This document shows positions 1-9,390 of a stretch of 64,000 nucleotides of DNA, one piece after another; within the stretch, counting starts at the first letter, position 1, and every line of letters starts with the position of its first letter. A program made the translations under genes and the position numbers. The notes below the pieces were generated by a model. That model saw only the letters and a program-made list of their open reading frames with translations. It searched no databases and was not told where the DNA came from. The stretch is from Schistocephalus solidus. Taxonomy: Eukaryota; Platyhelminthes; Cestoda; Diphyllobothriidea; Diphyllobothriidae. The stretch lies in contig WEDG01007194.1 of the NCBI GenBank assembly GCA_017591395.1, positions 47,325 to 111,324 on the forward strand, in the 5' to 3' direction.

Positions 1-612
1 AGGAGCCATTGCAGCCTGCCACTCCACACAAAACACACATTTGGCTAACCACGCGGTCCGAGTTATCCCGTCAATTGGCAACCTTCCAAGCCACGGCTTT
101 AAGCGCACCGTGATAGTTTCGAGCGCGTCAGATTGTTTATAGAGTGACCTCACTCTCTCCCCCACCCCCACAGTCAAACCACTATCCGAGCCGGTCAGTT
201 GTCTGATGCGGAAGTAGACGAAGCTGCTGGTGACCTCGTCTACGTGTACTACGTGCACGACCTGGCCCCCAAACACGAGCACCAGGATTTCACAAAACAA
301 GGGGTTGAACGGCTTACATCTCACATGTGTGAGATAGCCAGAGGTCACGTTAAGAAGGAGCAATCGCAGCCTGACTCTCAGACCACCAGTCAGCCACTCC
401 ACACAACACACATTGGACTAACTGCGAGGTCTGAGTGTAATTGTAAGTTGGCAACCTTCCAACTGCGGTGCTCAACGTTACCGCACACTCTTCTCCTCCC
501 CCACCTGAGCCCGGTCTAACGACACAGGCAAGAAGACCGGAGATGGAAGAGGGCGCAGATGGCTGGCGCGGCCGGAGCCACTTCTCGGCGTACCACCACA
601 CCCACAACCCAC
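1..612 (-). mobile_element. LINE 3' UTR fragment, cut by window edge
   Basis: The sequence matches, in the same orientation, the 3' UTR of the LINE at 36,245-41,633, including the blocks around 36,532-36,760 and 36,370-36,480. The LINE coding strand is therefore minus. It consists of two pieces: about 1-475, then a restart at about 478 of a block that lies nearer the LINE 3' end. No coding part is present. The short open frames inside it are chance frames in GC-rich UTR. Confidence 0.75.
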
Positions 613-1073
613 ATGCCCACCCGCGGATCGCGAGAAGCAACACCGATCATATCGTCTGGGCCCTTTGATTCAGAAAATTCTTGCTTAGAGCAAAACGCTG
701 GCTTGCATAAAACATGGACATCGTCATTAAGTAGCCGTTACCAGAAGCAGAACCGCGCGTGTAACTGCAGTAATCTAATTTGCCTGAGGAGAAAATTATA
801 AGCCTCTAAAGTAGACTCAACCTGCAGGACTAAATGGTCAACCGGCAAACCAGACAGCCAATTTAAGCGGAGCGTAGCAGCTCTATGTGAATAGTTCACT
901 AAGTGCCTTTAAGAAGCCCAATATAAAGAGCATTTTTTCAACCAACTGCTTTATTCTCCTCCTTCATTGGAGTATAAGGTCATCAAACAATTAAAGTAGC
1001 ACAACTATTTCCTCCCAGGTGGTTATAATTCATCCTCATGGAGGTTTATCCTCAGATGTTACCAAAAGAGGAA
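613..1073. other. unassigned AT-rich DNA
   Basis: No open frame, RNA gene or repeat was recognised here. Confidence 0.4.
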
Positions 1074-1476
1074 TTGGTAGGGGTGCCTAAACAGGACACG
1101 GGAATAAGAACCACCCAGCCTGCTTAAAATAATTGACCTTAGAGTAAACTTCGGGAAGGTTAAATATACCCGTGTTTTAACTCTAACAAAAACCCTAACA
1201 TAAAACAAAACTGGCATCCTGCTCTGAACCCTATACCTAACCTAAACCTAAACCCTAGAGCTAACACGATAACAACATTAACCCTTAGCCTAATTCTGAC
1301 GCTAACACCAAATCTGACCGGAACCTCAAACTGAAACCTTACCCTTAACTTAGCCCTAATCCTCACCTTAAGCTTAAAAAATAATTACCTTGGAATTTAG
1401 CGCAAACCCACATGTATTCTGGACAGTTCCTTTTCCGGTGTTCTGTTTAGGCGGCCATGCAAGGCATCCTTACCAA
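1074..1476. mobile_element. TIR element with telomere-like interior, copy 1
   Basis: The ends are imperfect inverted repeats: the left begins TTGGTAGGGGTGCC then CTAAACAGGACACGGGA, and the right end reads as its complement. The interior at about 1,170-1,375 is a degenerate series of CCCTAA/CCTAAC-type hexamers. Length is 403 bp with no coding capacity, so it looks like a non-autonomous MITE-like element. Copies with the same ends lie at 4,105-4,518 and 13,342-14,040. Confidence 0.65.
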
Positions 1477-4104
1477 AAAAATTAAGTATACTGTTAGGGC
1501 ACTCGCTACAGGGGTAAAACAGCGTTTACTCAATCTCAGGTGCACTTTCACACATTCCTATCGTAGGTAAAGTTAATCACGAAGTCGGCCCAGTATATTG
1601 TTTTCCCTAGAATGTGTCAAAACTTTACACGACTGCGCATCCCGACGTACATAATGTTTAACTGTGAATACCCGAAATAATCATGCATATATTTGGCCTT
1701 TCTGCGCTTACCCATGTTTTACTTTCAAAGCGAAGTAAACGCAGCGTCGAAGAAGACTACATGTAGCAGCAAACACGTAGTAAACTTATGAGGCAAGTAC
1801 GATAACGTGGAAAAGCCTTAAGATCTCTCTCTCCTTCCTTTTAGGAAGGTGACCAACGTTGATCTTACCTACATAGCTGTTTGGGCCACTTTTTGGAATC
1901 ACTGGGAGTACGTTAAACAATATTAATTTTACTTTCGCATAATGCTCCACAAAAAATCACTACATGACGTCCGGATTGAATAATGTCAAAAGGGCTCCGA
2001 CACTAGAGAAAAACTATTCCGAAGAGGACGGGGGAGGGGAAAATTGGGTGTATTTCTGCTTACCTTCATGTTGTCTTCAAAGGGCAGTTAACTTTCTCCA
2101 AGTTAAAATGTCACAGTAACCATATCATGTGCTTTGGTGTCGGAGACCTGTGGGCTAAGTCTAAATGTCGTTTCGGGAGATGATAAATTGTGAATTCCGT
2201 AGCTTTTTACTACTTCTTTTTTCTAATCTTTCGATGCTAGGGCAAACTATCATCGCGCTGACCTTATGACTGCAATTTTTTCATAATTCACGAAATTCCA
2301 TTAGTCAATACTGAAAAATGCCAGTACAACAGTGGAATACAGTGCCTGCGTCTACTTCTATAAAATGAAAACATCGTGAAAATATTGCTCAAATAAGTGT
2401 AAGTATTTTTAAGACGGTGATCAAAGGCTGAATTCGGTTGAATTCAAATGCAGACCACTAAAAGTTTCGACTCTCGCCCCCCTTACGTTCACAGAAGACG
2501 TACACAAGCGTATTTGAAAGCCAACTGTGACTTTTCAGCCGTTTTCTGCCAAAGTTGGAATTATAAAGGAAAAATTGTCGTTCATTCTGAAACGGCGGCT
2601 TCAGCATAACTACAATCGTTAAATAGCAAGCGTTCGTTTAGTGGCCGTTGCCCCTATCCTGCATAAAATGCACATTGACTTCTGTCAAATTTTTACTGAA
2701 TAAATTTCGCCTGTTCATTATAGCTCGCTTATATGGGCCCCTCCGGCTGAACGGCATGAGAACAGGAATACTCCTAATAAAGGTGGGTTTACGCTTAAGG
2801 CCAAGGCAATTAGGGTTAACGGTGGGGGTAGTGTTAGAGTAAGGGTTAAGATTTGCGTTAAGGTTAGGAACCGAGAATAGTTTCCACTCCTGGAATTTAT
2901 GGCAAATTTAGCCGCCTTTCTTACCTAGACCATTCAGCTTCCGGCTTCCTGTCATGGGAACCCCACAAACCTTTCCGAACAAGTTGGGTTGATTTAATTC
3001 CTTCACCTTCTTTCACCACAATTCTGCATATTTGACTATAGCGCAGACTCTAAAATGCCGGGGTGATTTCTTTTTGAACCTATTTTGCCAAGTTGTAGGC
3101 TGTTAAATACGAAAATTTCGACGCTTATTTGTAGAAGTCTTCATACTCTGAAGACTACTTGAACGTAGGAATTTTCTCACAACATATAAATTAGGTACGC
3201 AGAAAATCAAAAGTACACCTTCACAGTAGCTGGACCCACTGAGAACATTGCGAGCAAGACCAACCATCTTACGGGAACCATGGGTAAAAGGGGTTTTATG
3301 AGTAGTGCAGAACGACGAAGTAGAAAACCTGGGAAAAGCAAACGAAGAAGGTATGCGTAATTACAGCCCAGTTACCGACTATAAATTCAGCTAAGTGGGA
3401 TCTGCGGGGTTTCAGGGTAAAGGAAAAGTTATCACTTGGGCGAAGGGTCAGGGAGTCGATACGCATATTATAATATATTTTTGACGGGACACAGTTATTA
3501 AGTACCACCTGACGTTACAGATGGCCTTGCGCAAAATTCTAGGAGGGGGTAAGGGTTAGGGTAAAGAGTGAGTTTTAGGATCAGCTTAAGACCGCCTGCA
3601 GTAAGGGAAAGTGGTACTTAAGTCCGTGCATGGCCCTGTTTCTTCCGCAAATAACTTTGCTAGAGCTGCTCGGAATGAATGCAGCATTTAAAAAGTCCAT
3701 GTAAAGATAGCCGAACAAAATAGTCCTATTAAGGGCTTTGCGAGAAAACTCGAATGTTAATTACCAAAGGCCTGAAGCTGTGGTCAGTAGTCGGAGTCGA
3801 ACCTTCCGATGGTTAGGCCAAAAAACCAAAAACCTTTGGCTCACATTACCGAGGCTTAGAGGCTAGTGTATAAATATTAAACTTTGCTTGATAAAGTTGG
3901 TAAATGCTTATGCCTACAGTAGTGTCATAAACTTTTTGACCAAAATGGTGGGTTAATGGCCAGGTATAAAAATAAGAAAATTCGGGTTCAGCAATGTTCC
4001 TGCTCTTAGTTTTCGAGATATCAGTTTGTCCTTGTGGTGAGTTTAAGCCATAATTGAAAATTTATCACAAAAATCATTTATAGTTCAGAAATTCGATAAA
4101 ATGT
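1477..4104. other. unassigned DNA with decayed telomere-like repeats
   Basis: Mostly AT-rich sequence without credible coding. Degenerate GGGTTA-like runs at about 2,740-2,965 and 3,535-3,640 look like worn interiors of the TIR element family; the ends are not recognisable. Confidence 0.45.
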
Positions 4105-4518
4105 TTGATAGGAATGCCTTTTATGGCCGCCTAAACAGGAGGTTGGAAAAGGAACGGCCCGCGATGCATGTGGTTTTGCGTCCAATGCCGGGGATATTAG
4201 GTTTACGATTAAGATGAGATTTAGGGTCAAGGTTAGGGGTAGATTTAAGTTTGAGATTAAGGTCAGAGTTTGCTATAGGGTCGTGATTAGACAAAGGGTG
4301 AGGGTTATTGTCATGGTAAATCTAGGGGTTAAGTTTAGGGCAGGGCTAGGGTTAAGATTAAGGTAACAGTTTAGTTTGATGTCACGGTTAGTGTTAGCGT
4401 TAAGACACGGGTATATTTACTCTTCCTGAAGTTAACCGTAAGGCCACCTATTTTAAGCCAGCTGGCGGTTCCCATTTCCTTGTCATATTTGGGTGGCCAT
4501 ACAAGGAATCCCTACCAA
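4105..4518. mobile_element. TIR element with telomere-like interior, copy 2
   Basis: Left end TTGATAGGAATGCC followed by ATGGCCGCCTAAACAGGA; the right end (about 4,490-4,518) is the imperfect complement. The 414-bp element is filled with degenerate TTAGGG/TTAAGG repeats at 4,195-4,410. It carries no open frame of note and belongs to the same family as 1,074-1,476. Confidence 0.65.
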
Positions 4519-4685
4519 ATATTATTACCTAACCGCTTTATAAACCCGATTAGTCCTTTGTCATCATGTCAACAAGAAACCTCACCTTGCAACCACTAAC
4601 TAATAAATATTTTTGTTGCGCTCTGTTTATTGCGAATACCGATTATACTTCTCATTTAGAGTTAGTGCATAAAAATTCCACCTCC

Positions 4686-4905
4686 CATGATCACACTCCT
4701 GTTTATCGCTCTATCTGACGACGCTTGCAAATATATTTTAAAGGTTTGGCAGCAGTTAGCTTATCGGCCAGCAGTTTTCAAACTAACTTTTTTTCTGGCC
4801 AACGATCCGGATCTTAACCTGATCGAAAATGTTTTTACTCTTTCAAATAAGATTTGGCATAAGGCAATGAGTAATCTTGCAATGAAAGAAAACAGTTCAT
4901 TTTGT
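4686..4905 (+). pseudogene. Tc1/mariner transposase fossil
   Basis: In one frame the DNA reads HDHTPVYRSI at about 4,686-4,716, which resembles the second catalytic Asp block (QDNAP.H) of Tc1-like transposases. In another frame 4,780-4,870 reads NDPDLNLIENVFTLSNKIW, which closely resembles the hallmark SPDLNPIEN block carrying the catalytic Glu. The two blocks are in different frames and the spacing is about 45 rather than about 34 codons, so this is a decayed C-terminal remnant. The N-terminal DNA-binding part and the terminal inverted repeats were not found. Confidence 0.6.
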
Positions 4906-5488
4906 GTTTTTTATTAGAACATCGTACAAAATACTATAGAACAGGTGGCTACCTCGAGGTCTGACAGACTATGTGCTGTTTTAAGTGCATAATTATCGCA
5001 AAAAATAATGGATTTTGTATCGATTAGTTTTATTTCCTTTTCATGAATTTCCTTTCTTACGCATCCTTATATTTTGGCTGCTTTAAATGATTAGTAATAT
5101 GGTCATTATCTGAAAGTTTTCGGAAAAAGCAAATTTTTTGAATGTAATTAAACATCAATCTATAAGCGTTACTATGCCTTCTTCCTAATAACAGTAATTT
5201 ATTTACTGCATTGCGGGGTCGGAAGGTACGTTAGCGGGGTTTCCTTGCGCCACCCATGGCATTTCATGGGTAAGCGTATCCACTGTTGGAAGAAATTCTA
5301 AATAACACTTTCAATTAACATAGACGGTCTTTTTGACGTAGTTCAAAAACGTCATCGGCGACCTGACAGCCGATAGTAACCATGTTTTAAGAAATTTGTA
5401 AAAGTGGAAGAAAACAAATGAAACAACGGTAGTCTGAGTGCGTATATAAATATAAGAATGAATTTTTCAGACTGCTACACACATGCAT
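4906..5488. other. unassigned AT-rich DNA
   Basis: Nothing recognisable by eye between the transposase fossil and the (TA)n tract. Confidence 0.35.
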
Positions 5489-5502
5489 TATATATATATA
5501 TA
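5489..5502. repeat. (TA)n tract at the 5' truncation point of a Penelope-like copy
   Basis: A short TA microsatellite lies directly upstream of the first recognisable Penelope-like residues. Similar tracts sit at two other Penelope/SINE junctions (8,149-8,160 and about 63,813-63,826). Confidence 0.7.
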
Positions 5503-6405
5503 AACCCCGATGACTCCAGATTTATTAATCTCAGTGACGCTCGTATTGCACATGAATATGGCCTCCCCAAAAGTAAAAAAAGCAGGTGCGCCATTGAGGA
5601 TCATAGTACCACTCATTGGATCGCCCACTTACAACCTCACTAAATGGTTTGAACGGCACCGAAAGTACCTTTACCGATGGATCACAATAAAGCATTTAAA
5701 AACTCTCAGGCATTCCTCCAGAAGATCCAAGGCCGTAAAGTAAGTCCTGATGAGTGTATTCTATCGTTTGACGTGGTTGCTCTGTTTTCTTCACTACCAC
5801 ATGATTTGGCCATTGAGAGCGTAACTCGGCACCTGCAAGATAATTCAATCAACACGTTTCAGAAATGCTTAGGCTCTTTCTGAAGAAATACTGGCAATTC
5901 TATTGAAAGATCTATAACAAGTTGAGGGTACCCAAATGGGCTCACCAATATCGTGTCTACTGGCAGAACTGGTATTGCAACAGCTAGAAGAGGAGGTTAT
6001 GCGAACTTTCAGACCAAAACTGTGGTTCCGATACGTAGATGATACAGTTGTTATCATAAAGACCCTCCGAAGTGGAGCAGTTGCATCAGAACCTGAATAG
6101 TGTTTTTCCAAGCTATTCAGTTTAATCGTGAAGAGGAAACAGGAAGTATCCTTCCGTTCCTCGACGTGAGTATCCAAAAACTCAGTGATGGTGGTCTCGC
6201 AACAAGAGCCACCGAAAAGGCTTCAATACAACCATCCTGCAGCCCATAAAAGAAGCTGCAAGCGAACCCTTTTCCACCGGGTCTTTCTTCACTGTAGTAG
6301 CGATGATATACGCAAAAAAGAACTCACTAACCTGTATCGGTTATTCCAACTCAACGGATACCCAGTCAGCTTTTTGAAAAGCTGCCTCAGACACCAGAAG
6401 CAACC
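5503..6405 (+). pseudogene. Penelope-like element copy 1, reverse transcriptase part
   Basis: Fragments in several frames reproduce a Penelope-like reverse transcriptase. In order: DARIAHEYGLPK then KAGAPLRIIVPLIGSPTYN (about 5,540-5,640), the SFDVVALFSSLPHDLAI block holding the first catalytic Asp (about 5,765-5,822), then TQMGSPISCLLAELVLQQLE and the RYVDDTVV catalytic loop with YVDD at 6,032-6,043. Frameshifts near 5,570 and 5,650 and a degraded stretch at 5,880-5,920 disrupt it. The N-terminal part is missing at the (TA)n tract. The domain would act in target-primed reverse transcription of the element RNA. The GIY-YIG endonuclease follows on the same strand. Confidence 0.85.
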
Positions 6406-6443
6406 ATAAACCTTCGGCTCTAATAGAGAACCCGGACCGCGTA

Positions 6444-6911
6444 AATTTGTCTCCCAAAGCGATCGCCCGAGAATTAAACCGGTTTGGCAGCTCCATTGCG
6501 CACAAACCGGCATCGTCCTTGCGCGCAACACTATCCTGAGTAAAAGACCCCACGCCCAAAGAGCAGCAAACTAATGTCATCTACCGCATTCCATGTGCTA
6601 ACTGCTCTTGCACTTATATTGGTCCTACCGGCTGACGACTTGGGGCGCGCATTACGGAACATAAACAAGCCATTCGTCGACGTTACCCTTTGTCACTCGT
6701 GTTTGCGCACGCCCTTGACTTCGACCATCGCTTCAATTGGGACGGAACCAACGTTGTTGCAATGGCTAACACCACACAGGCGCATGAATTCCTCGAGGCC
6801 TCGCACTCTAGCACGACCAGCATCAACCGCCATGTCGATCTGGACTCTCATTACGAAGGCCTGCGTGCCCGGCCCACTGACTTGCGGCCACAACCTACCA
6901 AGAGCCGCTAA
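6444..6911 (+). pseudogene. Penelope-like copy 1, linker and GIY-YIG endonuclease
   Basis: A single frame runs from 6,444 to the terminal TAA at 6,909-6,911. It shows NLSPKAIARELNRFGSSIAH, then KDPTPKEQQ, then the endonuclease core NVIYRIPCANC and CTYIG, the Penelope form of the GIY..YIG motif, then RLGARITEHKQAIRRRYPLS and DHRFNWDGTNVVAMAN. Only two in-frame stops occur, both TGA (6,537-6,539 and 6,633-6,635), each where a CGA arginine codon is expected. The frame is otherwise almost intact, which suggests a fairly young copy. The domain would nick target DNA for reverse transcription. The same domain is fragmentary at 57,494-57,731. Confidence 0.85.
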
Positions 6912-7237
6912 TCTTTTCTGAACCATGCAGAATCTCACTGTCTCGCCAACCAACTCCCCCTGACATGGCGAAGCACAAATGAAATTCTTAACACCTCCAA
7001 CTTCGGCGCAATTACCTCTGTCCCCATCGATGACCATTAAGTTCACCGTCTGCAGTCGAATTTAATCGCCATCCCCCTTCCCCTCCGACACAGGAAGCCC
7101 TAACAGCCCGCTCCCCCTAACTGGTCCGAATCCTCCCGTAATTATGGGCCCACACCTCTCACCCCAGTTGGTTGTCTGTCCTAGTCTGTCATGTAGCACA
7201 ACCTGGTCATCTGACCATTTCACTTTCTCTTCTGTTC
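6912..7237 (+). other. Penelope-like copy 1, 3' UTR
   Basis: Non-coding sequence follows the endonuclease stop and leads to the hammerhead-like terminus. The stretch about 7,195-7,237 aligns with 57,990-58,040 downstream of the other endonuclease fragment, which supports its assignment as element UTR. Confidence 0.6.
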
Positions 7238-7284
7238 ATTTCGTTTGACGACGGGTTGGTGTGACCATCTTGCAAATTCACGAG
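7238..7284 (+). ncRNA. Penelope terminal hammerhead-like motif, copy 1
   Basis: Read on the plus strand: TTCGT, core box TTGACGA (consensus CUGACGA), an 8-bp-type hairpin GGGTTGGT-GTG-ACCATCTT, GCAA (consensus GAAA), ATTC as putative cleavage site, then ACGAG that pairs with the leading TTCGT. Two core positions are mutated in this copy. The same layout recurs at 8,065 and 58,041, each with different damage, so the consensus is a type I hammerhead with almost no helix III. Penelope-like elements are known to carry such ribozymes. Confidence 0.55.
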
Positions 7285-7399
7285 TACAACTCAATTTTCT
7301 GACGAGCCTTTCTTCTTCACTATATCATCTTGGAATGCACTCTACCTTAGCTATTCAACATATTTTTGGGGGTCAAACGCTTATTCTTACCAGACGTTG

Positions 7400-8066
7400 G
7401 GAGAAATTCACCCAGAGACAGGCGATGACTTACGAGCAGCTGATGTTTCTTCGTCTCTGTCGCGATCATGACATTCTACCGATGTCTCATCGCTTCAAGC
7501 CCACCTTGCCGAATGAAACTGGAAGAATACTTGCGCGAAAATACGGATTTCAAGTTTTGAGTACAGTTATATCAGACGTTTACCATCGTCTTTGCAAATT
7601 TGAAGCAACAATATCCGACCTTCGAGCACGGTGCGTTTAAGCACTACCTGAAAATATATTCGAGAACGTAGTACAACGAATGAATGTCACCGCTATAGAC
7701 GCCAGAACAAAAAGCGAGCCAAACTTCAAGTTAAACTACAATCTCATCTCCGTCCTTTCAACGAAAGCCACAGATCGACAAGAGTTGCTAACCTTTCCAA
7801 AAGGCTTCTAACATCTGCTGAAATTGGCCTTCTATCTAAAGGCACAAAATTCAGCCACAGCGATGCTGCGTCTACAAATTTCCTAGCGAGCCTTGAAGCT
7901 ATCCTACTAACCTCTGCTGTGCCAGAAGACATTTGTGCGGACATACGCTGTTGTGCAACTAGTCTCCTTCGTAAAAGAAACACCACTAAGTCTTGCCCAT
8001 CAACGAAGAAAAGGAACTAATAGCTCTAAAGAGAGACGATAGTATAGTGATTGTGTTTGCTGACAT
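7400..8066 (+). pseudogene. Penelope-like copy 2, isolated N-terminal region
   Basis: A first frame contains YEQLMFLRLCRDHDILP and later LRAR. After a stop at 7,638 and a frameshift, another frame reads LTSAEIGLLSKGTKFSHSD, then ILLTSAVPEDICADIRCC and LLRKRNT, and ends LKRDDSIVIVFAD. These are typical of the N-terminal part of Penelope-like proteins up to the start of the RT domain. The sequence then jumps directly, within about 3 bases of 8,066, into the element 3' terminus at 8,065. RT and endonuclease are therefore deleted, giving an 827-bp unit delimited by the two hammerhead-like motifs. Confidence 0.75.
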
Positions 8067-8110
8067 TTCGTCTGACGACGGGTTGTTGTGACAAACTTGA
8101 AAATCCACGA
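8065..8110 (+). ncRNA. Penelope terminal hammerhead-like motif, copy 2
   Basis: CTGACGA and GAAA core boxes are intact and the flanking TTTCGT/ACGA pairing is kept. The helix II region has two mismatches (GGGTTGTT against ACAAACTT) and the presumed UUC cleavage triplet reads UCC. Probably inactive. The element terminus continues to about 8,150. Confidence 0.5.
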
Positions 8111-8148
8111 TTAAAACTCCATTTTCCAACGAGCCTTTCTTCTTCACT

Positions 8149-8162
8149 ATATATATATATTG
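8149..8162. repeat. (TA)n tract between Penelope terminus and SINE units
   Basis: A TA tract joins the Penelope 3' terminus (..TTCTTCAC) to the first SINE-like unit. The same kind of joint is seen at 63,812-63,830. Confidence 0.7.
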
Positions 8163-8190
8163 AAAAGGTGGAACCGACAAAAACAAGGGA

Positions 8191-8235
8191 GACCGGAATG
8201 GCCATTTCTGGCTTATTAGCCGTCATCAGCCAGTC
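8191..8235 (-). ncRNA. type I hammerhead ribozyme, SINE family 2, unit 1
   Basis: On the minus strand: GACTGG, core CTGATGA, C, helix II GGCT-AATA-AGCC, A, GAAA, short helix III region TGGCCATT with predicted cleavage after the last T, then CCGGTC. GACTGG pairs with CCGGTC (6 bp, one G-U) to form helix I. Both conserved core boxes are perfect. The C-A apposition at the base of helix II is the one weakness; it is a T-A pair at 42,172. Confidence 0.8.
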
Positions 8236-8496
8236 ATACCCAATCCCAAGTGTGGCACACCTGGGATTCGAACCCGCGACCTTTGGTATTTGAGTCGAAC
8301 GCTCTACCATTTGAGCCACGGGCTCGTTGTTTTGTCGGTTGTGATCGGGAATATGATGATAGTGTGGGGCTCACCGATCTGCTTAAGGAACATCGATGTT
8401 CCGTTGTGCCCTGGAGCTCAGACTAGAGCCCTCGCAGGTGGTCGCATAGCGACGTGTAGCATATGTTGATACGGTGGAACCGACAAAGACAAGGGA

Positions 8497-8541
8497 GACC
8501 GGAATGGCCATTTCTGGCTTATTAGCCGTCATCAGCCAGTC
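8497..8541 (-). ncRNA. type I hammerhead ribozyme, SINE family 2, unit 2
   Basis: Identical in core and helices to the motif at 8,191-8,235, exactly 306 bases away. Two ribozymes in tandem would release a 306-nt monomer if a dimeric transcript were made. Confidence 0.8.
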
Positions 8542-8795
8542 ATACCCAATCCCAAGTGTGGCACACCTGGGATTTCGAACCCGCGACCTTCGGTATTTGA
8601 GTCGAACGCACTACCATTGAGCCACGGGCTCGTTTTTATGTCGGTTGTGATCGGGAATATGATGATAGTGTGGGGCTCACCGATCTGCTTAAGGAACATC
8701 GATGTTCCGTTGTGCCCTGGAGTTCAGACTAGAGCCCTCGTAGGCGGTCGCATAGCGACGTGTAGCATATGTTGATAAGGTGGAACCGACAAAGA

Positions 8796-9040
8796 CAAGG
8801 GCGCTCATCGAGCTGTTAGAGGAGTCTCTCGTCCCGTTGTGCCTTGGGGCTAACTCTCAAGCCCCGCCAGCAACCGTAAGGCAGCTTAGTATATAGGCAG
8901 AATAAAATAACCGACAAAGACAAGCCATGCCCAACCCCAGGCGCTGCGGCGCCCGAGGCTCGAACTCGCGGCCTTGTTGGGCAGAAGTCCAACGCTCTAC
9001 CCACTGCGCCACGAGCTCTTTGGGTTGCCGGTTTCGATCT
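8796..9040 (-). mobile_element. SINE-like unit, family 1, hammerhead segment deleted
   Basis: The third family-2 unit breaks off at about 8,800 and continues as a family-1 unit in the same orientation, with a tRNA-like head at about 8,955-9,020 (minus: A-box region GTGGCGCAGTGGGTAG, B box GAGTTCGAGCC). The segment that holds the hammerhead in other copies is missing at about 8,925-8,927. A family-1 tail scrap lies at 9,272-9,390. Confidence 0.7.
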
Positions 9041-9271
9041 GCCTTCAACGTACGCCTACATTTATTTCCACCACAGATGCCTTGATAATCACTTGCTTCC
9101 GAAAAGCTTGTCTTACAAGCCACCAGTGAACGCAAATCAAGCAAAACGGTGGCTGAAACAAAATAGCAGAAGAAGGATTCAGGCACTCCTCCAAGACTGC
9201 CACCTTTGACTGCGCAAATACAACGGGGTTTTGAGACAAGTGGTTACAGTGCGCCGAACTAATCGGCGAGG

Positions 9272-9390
9272 ACGGAATCAGTCTCACCGATGGTTTACAG
9301 GATCTCACTCTTTCTGTTGTAATTTGGGGTCCACTCTCAAGCCTCGCCAGCAGCCAGATAGCGGCGAATGGTATAAGAAGAATAACATAT
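9272..9390 (-). mobile_element. SINE family 1 tail fragment
   Basis: Matches the tail part of family-1 units (CTCACCGATCGGTTACAGGA-like, then AAGCC.CGCCAGCAGC), without the tRNA head or hammerhead. Confidence 0.6.

Larger units (their letters stand above)
8163..8795 (-). mobile_element. tandem SINE-like units, family 2 (tRNA head plus hammerhead)
   Basis: The motif GGTGGAACCGACA occurs at 8,167, 8,473 and 8,779, giving an exact 306-bp period: two full units and the beginning of a third. Read on minus, each unit has a tRNA-like head with A-box region GTGGCTCAAATGGTAG and B box GGGTTCGAATCCC (unit 1 at about 8,265-8,320; unit 2 has a base missing in the A-box side), then GGGTATGACTGG and a hammerhead, then a tail ending near the next unit. 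No protein coding is expected. The layout resembles the schistosome Sm-alpha satellite, a tRNA-derived repeat encoding a hammerhead. Confidence 0.85.

Noticed and set aside
1170..1375. Interstitial telomere at CCCTAA-like runs
   Set aside because: Repeats are degenerate and enclosed by inverted ends that recur elsewhere, so a transposable element is the better explanation.
7744..7986. Minus-strand frame of 80 codons
   Set aside because: Antisense to the Penelope N-terminal region, which has clear family resemblance on plus.
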